Under the pieces are notes generated by a model. The model worked only from the letters and a program-made list of their open reading frames with translations, did no database searches and had not been told where the DNA came from. The position numbers were made by a program, and so were the translations under genes. Shown here in pieces: positions 63,976-64,000 of a DNA stretch of 64,000 nt (within the stretch, counting starts at the first letter, position 1; every line of letters starts with the position of its first letter). This stretch comes from Maribacter sp. HTCC2170 (lineage in GTDB: Bacteria; Bacteroidota; Bacteroidia; Flavobacteriales; Flavobacteriaceae). Location of the stretch: contig NC_014472.1 in assembly GCF_000153165.2 (NCBI RefSeq), positions 186,001 through 250,000 of the forward strand. The letters are read 5' to 3'.

Positions 63976-64000
63976 TTATTCCTCAATAACCTCTTCAATC
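63976..64000 (-). CDS. C-terminal end of an unidentified gene
   Basis: The minus strand carries an open frame ending IEEVIEE-stop at 63976, just beyond a bidirectional terminator. Only eight codons are in the window, so nothing can be said about the product. Confidence 0.35.

Noticed and set aside
1-64000. tRNA, rRNA, insertion sequence, integrase, attachment site or replication origin
   Set aside because: None was recognisable by eye; all long open regions are accounted for by core genes with uniform composition.

Overview
The window is a chromosomal core segment from a member of the Flavobacteriaceae (Bacteroidota). Evidence for this: AT-rich DNA, gliding genes gldB/gldC, a GLPGLI-family protein, two head-GIN (DUF2807) proteins, a TonB-linked outer-membrane barrel, TAnnTTTG-type promoter elements, a MetH split into two genes, and a DAHP synthase fused to chorismate mutase. 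The genus cannot be fixed from the sequence alone. I see no rRNA or tRNA gene, insertion sequence, prophage or CRISPR array.

Layout. (1) 1-8200, minus strand: division and cell-wall (dcw) cluster mraZ-rsmH-ftsL-like-ftsI-murE-mraY-murD-ftsW(partial), preceded by three 10-bp-spaced GTGGTA boxes that look like a MraZ operator. (2) 8.4-16.3 kb: alpha/beta hydrolase, engB, a PhoD-like phosphatase, a phosphofructokinase, gldC/gldB, nadE and a NarL-type regulator with Glu at the phosphoacceptor site. (3) 16.4-29.9 kb: dnaG whose zinc ligands are all replaced, a small zinc-ribbon gene, an ECF sigma/membrane regulator/outer-membrane protein set, a polyprenyl synthase, rlmN, queA, and rsgA-dtd-mazG-like-aroA. 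(4) 29.9-34.1 kb: a four-gene Phe/Tyr operon (pheA, aminotransferase, tyrA, DAHP synthase-chorismate mutase) behind an attenuator with an unannotated 23-residue leader peptide carrying seven Phe and three Tyr. (5) 34.2-37.2 kb: serine hydrolase, head-GIN lipoprotein, PagL-like protein. (6) 37.3-57.8 kb, minus strand: a 20-kb sulfur and methionine cluster: metK; O-acetylhomoserine sulfhydrylase; a MetX-aspartokinase-homoserine dehydrogenase fusion; a second sulfhydrylase; an Rrf2 regulator; DUF2061; cysH, cysD, cysN; a sulfite reductase with a HEPN-like tail; siroheme genes; split metH; metF. (7) 57.8-64 kb: outer-membrane barrel, GLPGLI protein, deoxynucleoside kinase, peptidase E, TonB.

How it works together. 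The sulfur region takes sulfate to sulfide (CysDN, CysH, CysI with siroheme), makes activated homoserine from aspartate (fusion protein), sulfhydrylates it to homocysteine, methylates it (MetH1/MetH2 with MetF) and makes SAM (MetK). SAM appears to control three points: a SAM-II-like aptamer ahead of metK and SAM-I (S-box) aptamers ahead of the sulfhydrylase/MetX-AK-HSD operon and ahead of metH1. The sulfate-reduction genes carry a different signal, a 15-bp CTATNKATTTARTAG element found upstream of DUF2061-cysHDN (twice) and of the sulfite reductase, close to the Rrf2 gene. The most interesting items are the aromatic attenuator, the use of two structural classes of SAM riboswitch in one cluster, the candidate Rrf2 regulon motif, and the HEPN-tailed sulfite reductase. 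All assignments come from reading sequence and motifs; no search or folding program was run.
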